Notes: generated by a model not told the origin, from the letters alone. DNA of 7,253 bases from Bdellovibrionales bacterium (GCA_028279085.1 JANQSX010000145.1:1-7253); one strand, 5' to 3'. Positions 1 through 7,066 are shown, counted from the stretch's first letter. Numbers and translations are program-made.

Positions 1-87
1 GCTGTTTCAGGAATGAAGCACCCCCCTGTATTTGAAGATAGCTTTAAAAGTCTTCTTAAAGAGTTGAAAAAGATTTCCCAGTTCTAA
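1..87 (+). CDS. C-terminal end of an unidentified protein (partial)
   Basis: Frame 1 is open from the window edge to a TAA at 85-87 and gives 28 residues, beginning AVSGMKHPPVFED and ending KELKKISQF. The tail looks like an amphipathic, lysine-rich terminal helix, which fits a genuine protein end. The piece is too short to assign a family. No strong terminator hairpin follows: TTCTG/CAGAA at 90-94/108-112 gives only five pairs over a 13-nt loop. The gene reads in the same direction as the small genes at 238-841, but about 150 bp separate them, so an operon is uncertain. The open frame could also be chance. Confidence 0.45.
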   Translation, partial: AVSGMKHPPVFEDSFKSLLKELKKISQF

Positions 88-157
88 AGTTCTGAAAATC
101 GTATCTCCAGAAGCTTTTAGATGAAATAGACCATTATATTGAACTTTTACTAAAGTC

Positions 158-184
158 TATGTATCCCATTTCAAAAGATACATA
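158..184. repeat. Perfect inverted repeat TATGTATC-N11-GATACATA
   Basis: Eight-base arms at 158-165 and 177-184 are exact reverse complements around an 11-nt spacer. The repeat lies about 55 bp upstream of the start of the small exported-repeat gene, where a promoter or operator is expected. A TTGAAC at 139-144 lies just upstream, but no convincing -10 pairs with it at proper spacing. The inner half-site TGTATC/GATACA is the same as in the toxin-antitoxin promoter palindrome at 1562-1579. No T run follows, so a terminator is unlikely. An operator role is inferred. Confidence 0.45.
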
Positions 185-237
185 CCACATTTGACTACAG
201 TGCTCTTCATTACTGCCGATAATATAAAAAAGAGGAT

Positions 238-583
238 ATGATTTTGGAATTGCTTTATAATTGTTTTTTTCTTTTATCTTTTTTTTTCTGACACAATTAA
301 AGGAAAAGAAGATAATCTACTAAAAAAATCCACAACAAAACTACCTGACTCAATTAAAGAAACAGGAGATAGTCTACAAAAATCCATAGTAGAATTATCT
401 AACTCAATTAAAGAAACGGGAGGTAGCCTACAGAAATCTGTAACACACCTGTCCGACTCACTTAAAGAAACAAAGAAGAGTCTACAACAACTTAGTTTAA
501 ATACACTAAAGAATCAAGAATATCTTACAGAAGAAAACTCAAACCATATACAGAAAAAAGATAAAGATCCGAAAGCAGCGTAA
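238..583 (+). pseudogene. Small exported repeat protein, frameshifted at a T9 run (phase-variable or decayed)
   Basis: From ATG at 238 the frame reads MILELLYNCFFLLSFFF and stops at TGA 289-291. The frame one base on continues from SDTIKGKEDN to TAA 581-583, but has no ATG, GTG or TTG start of its own after its upstream stop at 239-241. Removing one T from the nine-T run at 279-287 joins both into a 114-residue protein: a hydrophobic leader (about residues 3-16), then four diverged 18-19 residue repeats from residue 18 to about 90, then a charged tail ending KDKDPKAA. An AGAGG at 231-235 is only 2 nt from ATG 238 but 8 nt from an in-frame TTG at 244, so TTG 244 may be the real start. The leader lacks a basic n-region and a clear cleavage site, so it could be a signal peptide or a membrane anchor. 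Most differences between repeats 2 and 3 in their first half are silent, implying past selection on the protein. Function unknown. It could be a phase-variable gene, one using slippage, a decayed gene, or a sequencing error in a homopolymer. Confidence 0.6.
290..508 (+). repeat. Four imperfect tandem 54-57 bp coding repeats (18-19 residues each)
   Basis: Units start at 290 (57 bp), 347, 401 and 455 (54 bp each). Their translations begin DTIKGKEDNLL, DSIKETGDSLQ, NSIKETGGSLQ and DSLKETKKSLQ; consensus DSIKETGxSLQKSxxxLS. Hydrophobic residues recur with 7- and 11-type spacing within 18 residues, which is compatible with a coiled coil or an amphipathic helix. Units 2 and 3 are the most alike in DNA. 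Unit 1 carries one extra codon and is the most diverged. Confidence 0.75.
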
Positions 584-841
584 ATGAAAAGTATATTTAT
601 TTTTCTCAAAAGTAAAAACTTAATCCAGTATATTTGCTTATGCTTTGGATCTATATTTTTCTTATATGTTATAATATCGTTCAGTATAACAAACAATCAA
701 ACCATAAATGTTAATAATAATTTTAATGAAATCATTCGAAAAGGACGAGGTATTACTTCTACACCTGTAATGATTAATATTCCTGGTGTAGAGGAAAAAT
801 TAGAACAAATAAAAAAAGTATTGGAGAAAAAAGAGAAATAA
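584..841 (+). CDS. Small single-pass membrane protein, function unknown
   Basis: This gives 85 residues. A basic N-terminus (K2, K9, K11) precedes one hydrophobic segment at about residues 13-35, followed by an Asn-rich stretch (36-48), an RKGRG basic patch (52-56) and a charged, probably helical C-terminus (68-85). The charge pattern suggests the N-terminus is cytoplasmic and the tail outside. The ATG directly follows the TAA of the upstream repeat-protein frame (TAAATG, 581-586). No strong Shine-Dalgarno is present (only a weak GAAAG at 571-575), so translation may depend on coupling to the upstream frame. If so, the T9 frameshift would also affect this gene's expression. It ends 37 bp before the convergent antitoxin gene. 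I do not recognise a family. Length, a coherent membrane-protein layout and the abutting junction support it as real. Confidence 0.6.
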   Translation: MKSIFIFLKSKNLIQYICLCFGSIFFLYVIISFSITNNQTINVNNNFNEIIRKGRGITSTPVMINIPGVEEKLEQIKKVLEKKEK

Positions 842-878
842 TTATTTATCAGAACAAAGTAATTTAAAGTATTAAAAG

Positions 879-1193
879 TTAAACAGCTTTACTGTCTTTT
901 GGTTCAATCGTCATTTTAAGTCCCATAGAATCCAAGATACTCCTTAAGGTATTGAGTTTTGGATTAACAGAACCGGATAATGTCTTATATAAACTTTCTC
1001 TTCCTACTTTGGCCTTTTCAGATATTTCTTTAATTCCATAAGCTCTAGCAACATCTCTTAAAGCTAAAAGAAATGTCTCTTCTGCGTACTCACTGTCATC
1101 TTCAATATGAACAGTTAAATAAGCAGCTGCTTCTATAGGGTCTTTTAAGGACTCAATAAGAGAGTCTTCATATTTTTTTGTCTTATTTTTCAT
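879..1193 (-). CDS. Antitoxin of type II toxin-antitoxin system, HI1420-like HTH protein
   Basis: This 104-residue protein matches the pattern of the addiction-module antidote family downstream of HigB-like toxins (COG3636 / TIGR02684 type). Residues 13-32 (ESLKDPIEAAAYLTVHIED) are the usual N-terminal region, where the family has L.DPE.AAAYL. Residues 40-90 form a Cro/XRE-like helix-turn-helix: FLLALRDVARAYGIKEIS, then AKVGRESLYKTLSG, then NPKLNTLRSILDSMGLKM. The family is known to neutralise the partner toxin and to bind the operon promoter. A good Shine-Dalgarno (AGAAGG, complement of 1199-1204) sits 5 nt from ATG, in contrast to the toxin, which has none. This would favour more antitoxin than toxin. 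The gene lies 30 bp downstream of the toxin in the same transcript. Nothing appears truncated. Confidence 0.88.
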   Translation of the reverse strand: MKNKTKKYEDSLIESLKDPIEAAAYLTVHIEDDSEYAEETFLLALRDVARAYGIKEISEKAKVGRESLYKTLSGSVNPKLNTLRSILDSMGLKMTIEPKDSKAV

Positions 1194-1223
1194 TTTTACC
1201 TTCTATTTCAACTTAATTTTGTT

Positions 1224-1553
1224 CTATTTATTATTATATATTTTCCAATATTTTTGAGCTTTTTCTATATCTCTTTTTTGTGAATCTTTTTTACCTCCAC
1301 AAAGGAGAATAACTATTTTTTTCTCTTGTTTCCCAAAGTACACCCTATATCCAGGACCAAAAAATATTCTTATTTCAAATAAACCATCTCCTAATGAACG
1401 AGAATCTGAAAAGTAACCTAATCGCAATAAATTGATCTTTTTCCTAATAATTGCCCTTCCTTTTACATCTTTTAAATTTTCCAACCAATCTTGAAAAGGA
1501 CAACTTCCAGATTCACTTACATATTCAAGTACTTCCCACCTTTCTGTATTCAT
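1224..1553 (-). CDS. Toxin of type II toxin-antitoxin system, RelE/ParE superfamily, HI1419/HigB-like
   Basis: This 109-residue protein has the usual length and motifs of the Gp49-like addiction-module killer family (COG3657 / TIGR02683 type). Residues 6-25 carry the N-terminal strand and helix (WEVLEYVSESG, then CPFQDWLENL). Residues 57-73 are the core GLFEIRIFFGPGYRVYF, and residues 83-103 carry LLCGGKKDSQKRDIEKAQKYW, where the family usually has LLCGGDKSTQ..DI..A. Members of the RelE-like fold are mostly ribosome-dependent or free mRNA endoribonucleases; activity here is inferred. Arg and Lys residues in the core (R62, R70, K88/K89) are intact. It is the first gene of the operon, an order shared with higBA. 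ATG at 1553 is the only plausible start and aligns with family N-termini. There is no Shine-Dalgarno, and the predicted transcription start coincides with the ATG. Confidence 0.88.
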   Translation of the reverse strand: MNTERWEVLEYVSESGSCPFQDWLENLKDVKGRAIIRKKINLLRLGYFSDSRSLGDGLFEIRIFFGPGYRVYFGKQEKKIVILLCGGKKDSQKRDIEKAQKYWKIYNNK

Positions 1554-1559
1554 TTACAT

Positions 1560-1588
1560 TTTGTATCCTATAAGATACATTATGTCAA
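1560..1588 (-). promoter_or_regulatory. Promoter of the toxin-antitoxin operon
   Basis: On the minus strand a perfect TTGACA (complement of 1583-1588) is followed after 17 bp by TACAAA (complement of 1560-1565), a four-of-six match to TATAAT. Transcription would begin about 7 nt later, at or within a base or two of the toxin ATG at 1553. The toxin message would then be leaderless or nearly so. No better -10 at acceptable spacing was found. Confidence 0.6.
1562..1579. promoter_or_regulatory. Probable autoregulatory operator, 18-bp near-palindrome
   Basis: TGTATC at 1562-1567 and GATACA at 1574-1579 flank a central CTATAA, so eight of nine positions are symmetric. The element covers most of the -35/-10 spacer and overlaps the -10. 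That is where an HTH antitoxin, alone or bound to its toxin, typically represses its own operon. Assignment to this antitoxin is inferred from position. Confidence 0.6.
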
Positions 1589-1742
1589 GGAGAAAAATAA
1601 AGATTATCATCAACAAGTATTAAGTGGAATTGGAGCCAATTGAAAGGTTAACAGGGGGCCGTGACAAGATATCTAAAACAAGTAAAAGTGCTTAAATAAC
1701 GAACCTATGCCAGAATGATAAGTTTAGTTCGGAAGGACGAAT

Positions 1743-4700
1743 TTATTGTTTTGTGTGTCTTCTTTCATATAGAGATTTTGTGTTATCAAAACGAATAAAT
1801 CCGAATGGATTATTATCATAAAACCATTCAGCTGTTCGTTCTAACATTCCCTTTTCCCTCTCTTCAGGATTGTTAAAGTAATAATGTTCTTCATCGTATT
1901 TCACATTATATACCCCTGGATAAAACCCTGTCTTATCCCACGCCTTAGCCCAATAAACAGCTTCTTTTATACCCTGTGATGGTTTAGATATCGTATTATA
2001 AGGGTTAGTCATTAGGTCGAAAGGATCATAGTCTTCAACACCATACGTTTTATCTGATTCAACATACGAATGCATATTAAAGGTAAACTTTTCTAATTCC
2101 GTTATACCTCTAACAGACATGACAAAAGGACGATTCCTATAACTAAGAGCATTGTGAAATTGTCCTCGATCCCCTGGAATCTGTTGATAAAAATAAAAAT
2201 AATCTTCTGTGATATAAAAAGGTTCCCTCTGGTTTTCCGCATCAATATCATCAGAACAAATCATTAAACCGGATTTAATATAAGGAACTTGATGAATAAA
2301 ATTTTCTTCCAACTCTTGTATCCATATTGTTTCTTTATCATATCCATCAAAAGCTAAATTAGCTGCACGCAATACCAGACAGTGACGATAATTCTTTAAA
2401 CGAATTGATATAGCAGAGTGTTGAGTCTGTAAGTAAAGAGATTCATCAGCAAAGCGTAAAGACTGCTGGCGACGATTCTGATCGGACTCTGAACGAGAAG
2501 TGGACCAGTCACTACCTAACTTGATTCCAGCAAAAGCAAAGATGGGGCTAATCACCCGTAAGGGACTAAGAAACCTTTCTAAACCCGCTGTATTAACTCC
2601 TGTTCCAAAACTGGTGACCCCTGCACCTAAAGAAGTGGAAAAAGAACGAGACATAGACCAGGTAGCTGAATAAGCGTAATCAAAAGCCCTCTGCACATTA
2701 AAAGATTTGGTTATTCCATATTCATATTTTAAGTCAGAATAATCAGTTCCAATATCCCCCACTATGATTTTTTTCTCTAAATGAAAAAAGTTAAAAGGAT
2801 TAGCTATACATTTAAAGTAAGGATGACGGTAAGTATTTAAAGTTTCCATAAAAACATGACTACTAGGAGTCATTCCTATATTGGCATAGGAATTCATCCT
2901 CGTAGCACGTTTTAAAACAATCGCTTTCGCTTCATAAAGAGACTGAGTAACTGTATGGTGTTCAACATCCGTACTACTATCTTCTTCTGTTCCAAACCAC
3001 TCTTCCCATATTGAAGGATCAGGACTGGTATTATGTACAAGAAAAGGATTTCTCACAGTAAGAAAATCCTGATCCATTTCCACTAAATTATACCTTTTCA
3101 TAGTTTCATTAAGATCAAAATACTGCTGCACAGGCCCTTTATCTTCAAGAAGATATTCTAAAGTGGTTTTATAATATTTAAAATGCTGCATGTGTTTTTT
3201 AAAAATAATATCCAATTGCTGTTGTTCCAAATATTCATCATAGAATTTATCAAACCAAAAACCACATAATGAATGTAAGAAAGACATAACTTCCGGTGTA
3301 TCTATAGTACCGGTGTGGATTCCATTAACTAATACCGTATTCAACCAGTTTCTTGAAATTTCAGGCAAATACATTTGTCTAACTTTTTTCTCAATAGCAT
3401 GGTAATTATCTCCATCTATCAATTCAAAATTATTCCAAAAAGCGTTACCTTGTTCTTTGTGATTCGCCAGTAACTCCTCATACTTCTCAGAACTTAACTC
3501 ATTATAACTTTTATTCCTTGATTGAATAATCTCATTCGCCATATCATCGTTAAATTGCCTATAGCCAATTCTTCTTAGTCTCTCATCCCTTGCTTTTTTA
3601 GATGCAAAATAATACTTATTATGATTTCTTGCTGTATCATTTAAATCATCTAAAAATTGATTAACCGCCCTATCATCATTCATAGTAAGAACTTTCAATC
3701 CCTCATCTTTTGCAAACATATCCATATTAAACCCGGACCATTTTTTAGGATCTTTTGGAAAAGAAATATCAGCGCTAAACACACTCTGTTTGTTTTCCTG
3801 TTTTTGCTGTAATAACGCATTTTTTCTTGTAGCGGATAATGGTGTCGATAGATTATCACTGACCAAATTGATAAGACTTCTTCTAAACTTCTCCATTTCC
3901 TTTTGTAAAAAGATATCTGAATTACTGGAGTTATCTAAAAGAGAAACAGCTCCGATTAATTCCTCACTGAGCTTTATAAAAAAGTTTCTATCCTGGTTAT
4001 TCTCATCATGAGGCCCATTGAGAGCCGTTGAAACAAAAGCGGTTGTCTTATGTATGGTCTCAATGAGTGTATTTTTTTTCTGATTAAAATCGGATAATTC
4101 ACTATCCCCAGGCCTGGCTGTTAAAAAACCATATATATCTTCATATAATTGTTCAACAATACTGCCTATATTTTGAATCACAGCCAGAGATTTTTTACTC
4201 CACTGCTTCGTTCTGACAGCAATATTAGATTGTAATTTCGTAAATAACTCATGTTCCAATCCATGCTTTTTTTCCATTTCAATAAAATAATTCACCTGTT
4301 CAGGAGTCATATCTAAAGACATAATGTCTGTACTCAGGTCATTTCCCGGAGTATCTAAATTAACATATTCATTTAAGGGCTTGAATATGTTCCAGTTTCT
4401 TTGATCACCAGGGACAAAAGTTCCCATAAAAGGTCGAGCAATTAATTCATGCCCTTCTCCGGGAAAAGGTATGAAATGAGATTCATTAGGATTCACTTCA
4501 CATGAAGTTTCATAATATTTATAATACTTAGGATCGGTAGGCAATAATTGTACAATCAGACGATTATTTGATCCGATAAATATAAATTCATCCAAATCAA
4601 ATAAAAAATTGGTATAGGCATTAACAACACTATCTCTAATCTGCACATAAGTATCAAAGTGTGTAATATACTCTATGTTTGTACTCATCATCTGTCCAAT

Positions 4701-7058
4701 ACGGGAACCATCTCTTCCAATTTTCCATCCTGTATTGGTATTCCAAGGCTGAATAGCCCTATATTCATTTTGATAGGAATGAGCGTTTACAGCTTGATTA
4801 CCTCCCCCACCGGTTTCTTCTGTATGAGACTTTACAAGAATAAAACGCAAGAAATAATAACCTCTCCTTACATCCTGAGAAGATGGTCTTTGTCCTCCTT
4901 GCCCGGCTGCTGAATTATCAGGACGATCCACCTTTACCCTAAAAAGAAACATCAAGTTTTGAAAAATATTAATCCCCAACCACCGATCTATAGTATATAT
5001 CAGGTCAGGATATAAACTTCTAAAGTCATGTAAAACAAACTGAGGGCGTTCCGCCCTTTTGGCTATAACAGCCGTTTTGACGGACTTGTCGTGCTCCAGG
5101 TCAGTCACATCTTGAAAGAAGAGAAAGCCCCAATGCCAGGGGTTAATGGCAATCATTCTTTCCCCTTCAAAACCCCATTCCTTTTTTGAAAAAATCATTT
5201 TCCTAACAAAGTAGTGCTCTCGATTATACCACTTATGATAAATTTGATCCATCCACTGAATACAACCACTAGTATCTGAAACCACAAAATCATCCGGTGA
5301 CTGTCCCTCCAGATATATTTGCCTCCAATCTTTAAAACCCCTCACTTCTGATTTTTGACTAGCATTCATTTCAGGTATATCAGTGACCTCCCCTTCTCTG
5401 GATTGCCCGTCTCTAGTAAAGAAAATATTTTGTCGTTGAATAGTAATTTGTGTATTGGGAACCGAAGCATTTGTTAAAGGATCGATAATACATACCTCAC
5501 CTACATAACGAACGGTCCTATCCACAGGTGTCGGACATTGATTACCAGCTATACTGATATCAGAAAACCGCAAACGTTTTAACCGAACATCCCAACCAGC
5601 TCTTCTAAAACCTTCATCTTCTTCACTATTCCATGATCCGGAAAAATCATAGCTCTTTAATAAAGAAATACCCTTAAACTGATTCCGCCTATAAAAAGAA
5701 AAAACTTCTTTTTCGAGACTAAGAGTATTACGGCCAATGACACTTCTTAACTGATTAGGAAAAGCAAAAACCCCCTCAAAGGGAATAAAAGAAGAATTAA
5801 AACCTTCTCCTGAAGGTTCTATTCTTAAACCTAAATACGCCGGCAAACCATAGTTCTCATAAGGCACATGAAAATGAAACTCAGTATTTAGCGTGCTCTC
5901 CCTGGAACCTTTTACTAATTCAGTAGATATGAAACCCATATCCCTATGTAAAATAATATTTTTACCCTTATCATTTTTTAAGAAAAGATAGGCTTTTATA
6001 GAATAACTTCCACGAGTCAAAGGTAATAGCTCCGGTTCGTTTCTATAATTTTTTACTTGAATGCGAAGAGGCATTTGTAAACGCACTCTGAAAAATCGTC
6101 CAGGAGGATCACACTCCTCTGTTTTTACATTCTTATGACACACCTTAAATTGATTTAATGTTTTTAAAAGTTCTTCAGGAAGATCCTTATCATTAATTAA
6201 AATATTTTCCTGGCTAATAGTTGAATTGAACTCACTTAACCAAAGCTGAGGATGAGCCGCTTTTTGAGCAAAATAAGTAGTAGCAAAAGATAAACTTCTT
6301 TTCTTGTTTTTACAAAGCTCACAATCCCCGGCCTCTTTATTTAAAGAACAAGCCCGGCATTCAGCAATCTCTTGATTTCTCTCTTTCATATCTATTAACG
6401 TTTTACCTTGATCAATAGGATGATAACGTAAATCCACTAGCTGTATTGCCTCCGCTGATCCGGAGGGATCTAATGAAAGCCAAGGATTCATAGCCATAGG
6501 TATGATACTTATTCCTCCATTAGATCCTGTTCCCTCAAAAACCCGTTCATAACGAAACCACACAGACTGATTAACAGGATGATAAGGATAAATTTCTGTC
6601 CAGTTTAAACAACCACTAGAGTCTGTTCTCATCTCAAGGCAAGACTCTTTAGAGGAAAGTAAAAACGAAGAACTCTCCAAGCATTTTTTGTCAGAAGATT
6701 CCGTCTCTGAATCCGTTTTTTTCTTGCTATCAGAACTTTGAAAGTTTTCAAATAGATGAATTTTGAAAAGACTGTTTTGCAAAGTATTATCAGGGTGAGT
6801 AAAATCCCGAAAACAAGCTTTATAGGAAATTCTAATTTCTTCCGGCAAACCATTAACCCGAGTGGCTTCCACTCTACCTATAATTTCTTCTACAATGAAG
6901 TTGGCATTACCTGTACCTTCTTCTTCACTAGAAACATCACTATCTGTACCGAAAATCCAAGAGCAGGAAAGAGATACGGAAGATAGAAACAATATACATA
7001 ATAAAGAAAACAATGGTTGAGCTGAAAAAACCAGACAACTTATTTTTATTTTTTTCAT
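1743..7058 (-). CDS. Giant putative lipoprotein with duplicated N-terminal modules, function unknown
   Basis: This is a 1771-residue protein of no family I can name. The N-terminus has a basic n-region (MKKIKI), a long hydrophobic core and SVSLSC, putting a candidate lipidated Cys at residue 32, followed by an acidic Ser/Glu-rich linker (37-50). The lipobox is unusual: -3 is Ser. Residues about 75-435 and 515-885 are diverged copies of one module. Each contains a Cys (C82, C523), then SGC(L/I)xW (C150, C599), (M/I)NPW, (H/R)PQ, FRV and FIPF motifs in the same order. The first copy carries an inserted CRAC-x8-CELC (234-249). Residues about 900-1400 are rich in charged and helical residues. Residues about 1440-1550 contain alternating Ser/Gly stretches that look like amphipathic beta strands. 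The C-terminal ~200 residues are aromatic-rich. The start is supported by AGGG 8 nt upstream (complement of 7067-7070), a promoter ~45 bp further up, and the signal sequence. It appears monocistronic. A surface, adhesin-like or toxin-like role is possible but unproven. Confidence 0.9.
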   Translation of the reverse strand: MKKIKISCLVFSAQPLFSLLCILFLSSVSLSCSWIFGTDSDVSSEEEGTGNANFIVEEIIGRVEATRVNGLPEEIRISYKACFRDFTHPDNTLQNSLFKIHLFENFQSSDSKKKTDSETESSDKKCLESSSFLLSSKESCLEMRTDSSGCLNWTEIYPYHPVNQSVWFRYERVFEGTGSNGGISIIPMAMNPWLSLDPSGSAEAIQLVDLRYHPIDQGKTLIDMKERNQEIAECRACSLNKEAGDCELCKNKKRSLSFATTYFAQKAAHPQLWLSEFNSTISQENILINDKDLPEELLKTLNQFKVCHKNVKTEECDPPGRFFRVRLQMPLRIQVKNYRNEPELLPLTRGSYSIKAYLFLKNDKGKNIILHRDMGFISTELVKGSRESTLNTEFHFHVPYENYGLPAYLGLRIEPSGEGFNSSFIPFEGVFAFPNQLRSVIGRNTLSLEKEVFSFYRRNQFKGISLLKSYDFSGSWNSEEDEGFRRAGWDVRLKRLRFSDISIAGNQCPTPVDRTVRYVGEVCIIDPLTNASVPNTQITIQRQNIFFTRDGQSREGEVTDIPEMNASQKSEVRGFKDWRQIYLEGQSPDDFVVSDTSGCIQWMDQIYHKWYNREHYFVRKMIFSKKEWGFEGERMIAINPWHWGFLFFQDVTDLEHDKSVKTAVIAKRAERPQFVLHDFRSLYPDLIYTIDRWLGINIFQNLMFLFRVKVDRPDNSAAGQGGQRPSSQDVRRGYYFLRFILVKSHTEETGGGGNQAVNAHSYQNEYRAIQPWNTNTGWKIGRDGSRIGQMMSTNIEYITHFDTYVQIRDSVVNAYTNFLFDLDEFIFIGSNNRLIVQLLPTDPKYYKYYETSCEVNPNESHFIPFPGEGHELIARPFMGTFVPGDQRNWNIFKPLNEYVNLDTPGNDLSTDIMSLDMTPEQVNYFIEMEKKHGLEHELFTKLQSNIAVRTKQWSKKSLAVIQNIGSIVEQLYEDIYGFLTARPGDSELSDFNQKKNTLIETIHKTTAFVSTALNGPHDENNQDRNFFIKLSEELIGAVSLLDNSSNSDIFLQKEMEKFRRSLINLVSDNLSTPLSATRKNALLQQKQENKQSVFSADISFPKDPKKWSGFNMDMFAKDEGLKVLTMNDDRAVNQFLDDLNDTARNHNKYYFASKKARDERLRRIGYRQFNDDMANEIIQSRNKSYNELSSEKYEELLANHKEQGNAFWNNFELIDGDNYHAIEKKVRQMYLPEISRNWLNTVLVNGIHTGTIDTPEVMSFLHSLCGFWFDKFYDEYLEQQQLDIIFKKHMQHFKYYKTTLEYLLEDKGPVQQYFDLNETMKRYNLVEMDQDFLTVRNPFLVHNTSPDPSIWEEWFGTEEDSSTDVEHHTVTQSLYEAKAIVLKRATRMNSYANIGMTPSSHVFMETLNTYRHPYFKCIANPFNFFHLEKKIIVGDIGTDYSDLKYEYGITKSFNVQRAFDYAYSATWSMSRSFSTSLGAGVTSFGTGVNTAGLERFLSPLRVISPIFAFAGIKLGSDWSTSRSESDQNRRQQSLRFADESLYLQTQHSAISIRLKNYRHCLVLRAANLAFDGYDKETIWIQELEENFIHQVPYIKSGLMICSDDIDAENQREPFYITEDYFYFYQQIPGDRGQFHNALSYRNRPFVMSVRGITELEKFTFNMHSYVESDKTYGVEDYDPFDLMTNPYNTISKPSQGIKEAVYWAKAWDKTGFYPGVYNVKYDEEHYYFNNPEEREKGMLERTAEWFYDNNPFGFIRFDNTKSLYERRHTKQ
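4404..6836 (-). repeat. Two diverged copies of a ~370-residue module within the giant lipoprotein
   Basis: Copy A is about 5754-6836 (residues 75-435) and copy B about 4404-5516 (residues 515-885), separated by ~80 residues. Shared landmarks run in the same order. TDSSGCLNW (145-153) matches SDTSGCIQW (594-602). MNPW (190-193) matches INPW (638-641). HPQLWLSEF (269-277) matches RPQFVLHDF (671-679). FFRVRL matches FLFRVKV (322 and 704). RGSYSIKAYLFLKN matches RRGYYFLRFILVKS (349 and 731). FIPFEG matches FIPFPGEG (424 and 862). Copy A has an extra Cys-rich insert. Copy B has Gly/Ser-rich low-complexity loops at about 715-757. Confidence 0.7.
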
Positions 7059-7066
7059 AAATTCAA

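Noticed and set aside
90..120. TTCTG/CAGAA hairpin followed by GCTTTTAG, as a terminator for the partial left-hand gene
   Set aside because: Only five pairs over a 13-nt loop and no real T run.
191..223. TTGACT and GATAAT as a promoter for the small repeat gene
   Set aside because: The spacing is 21 bp, too long, and the transcription start would fall almost on the ribosome binding site.
514..696. 60-residue minus-strand reading frame
   Set aside because: It is antisense to the better supported repeat-protein and membrane-protein frames, with no ribosome binding site or family features.
842..878. Bidirectional terminator between the converging genes
   Set aside because: The 37 bp are AT-rich but contain no convincing stem.
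1628..1641. AATTGG-AG-CCAATT palindrome in the intergenic region, as an RNA hairpin or attachment site
   Set aside because: The loop is too tight for a terminator, no T run follows, and no matching copy was seen elsewhere. The rest of 1589-1742 shows no gene or clear RNA.
1726..1743. Hairpin just after the giant gene's stop (TTCG-N6-CGAA), as a terminator
   Set aside because: Four to six weak pairs including a wobble, and no U tract.
3790..4913. Plus-strand reading frames at 3790-4011 and 4659-4913
   Set aside because: They lie opposite the continuous giant coding sequence and have no recognisable features.
6629..6986. Reading frames at 6629-6853 (-) and 6756-6986 (+)
   Set aside because: They are shadows of the 5' part of the giant gene, whose signal sequence and start signals support the other frame.
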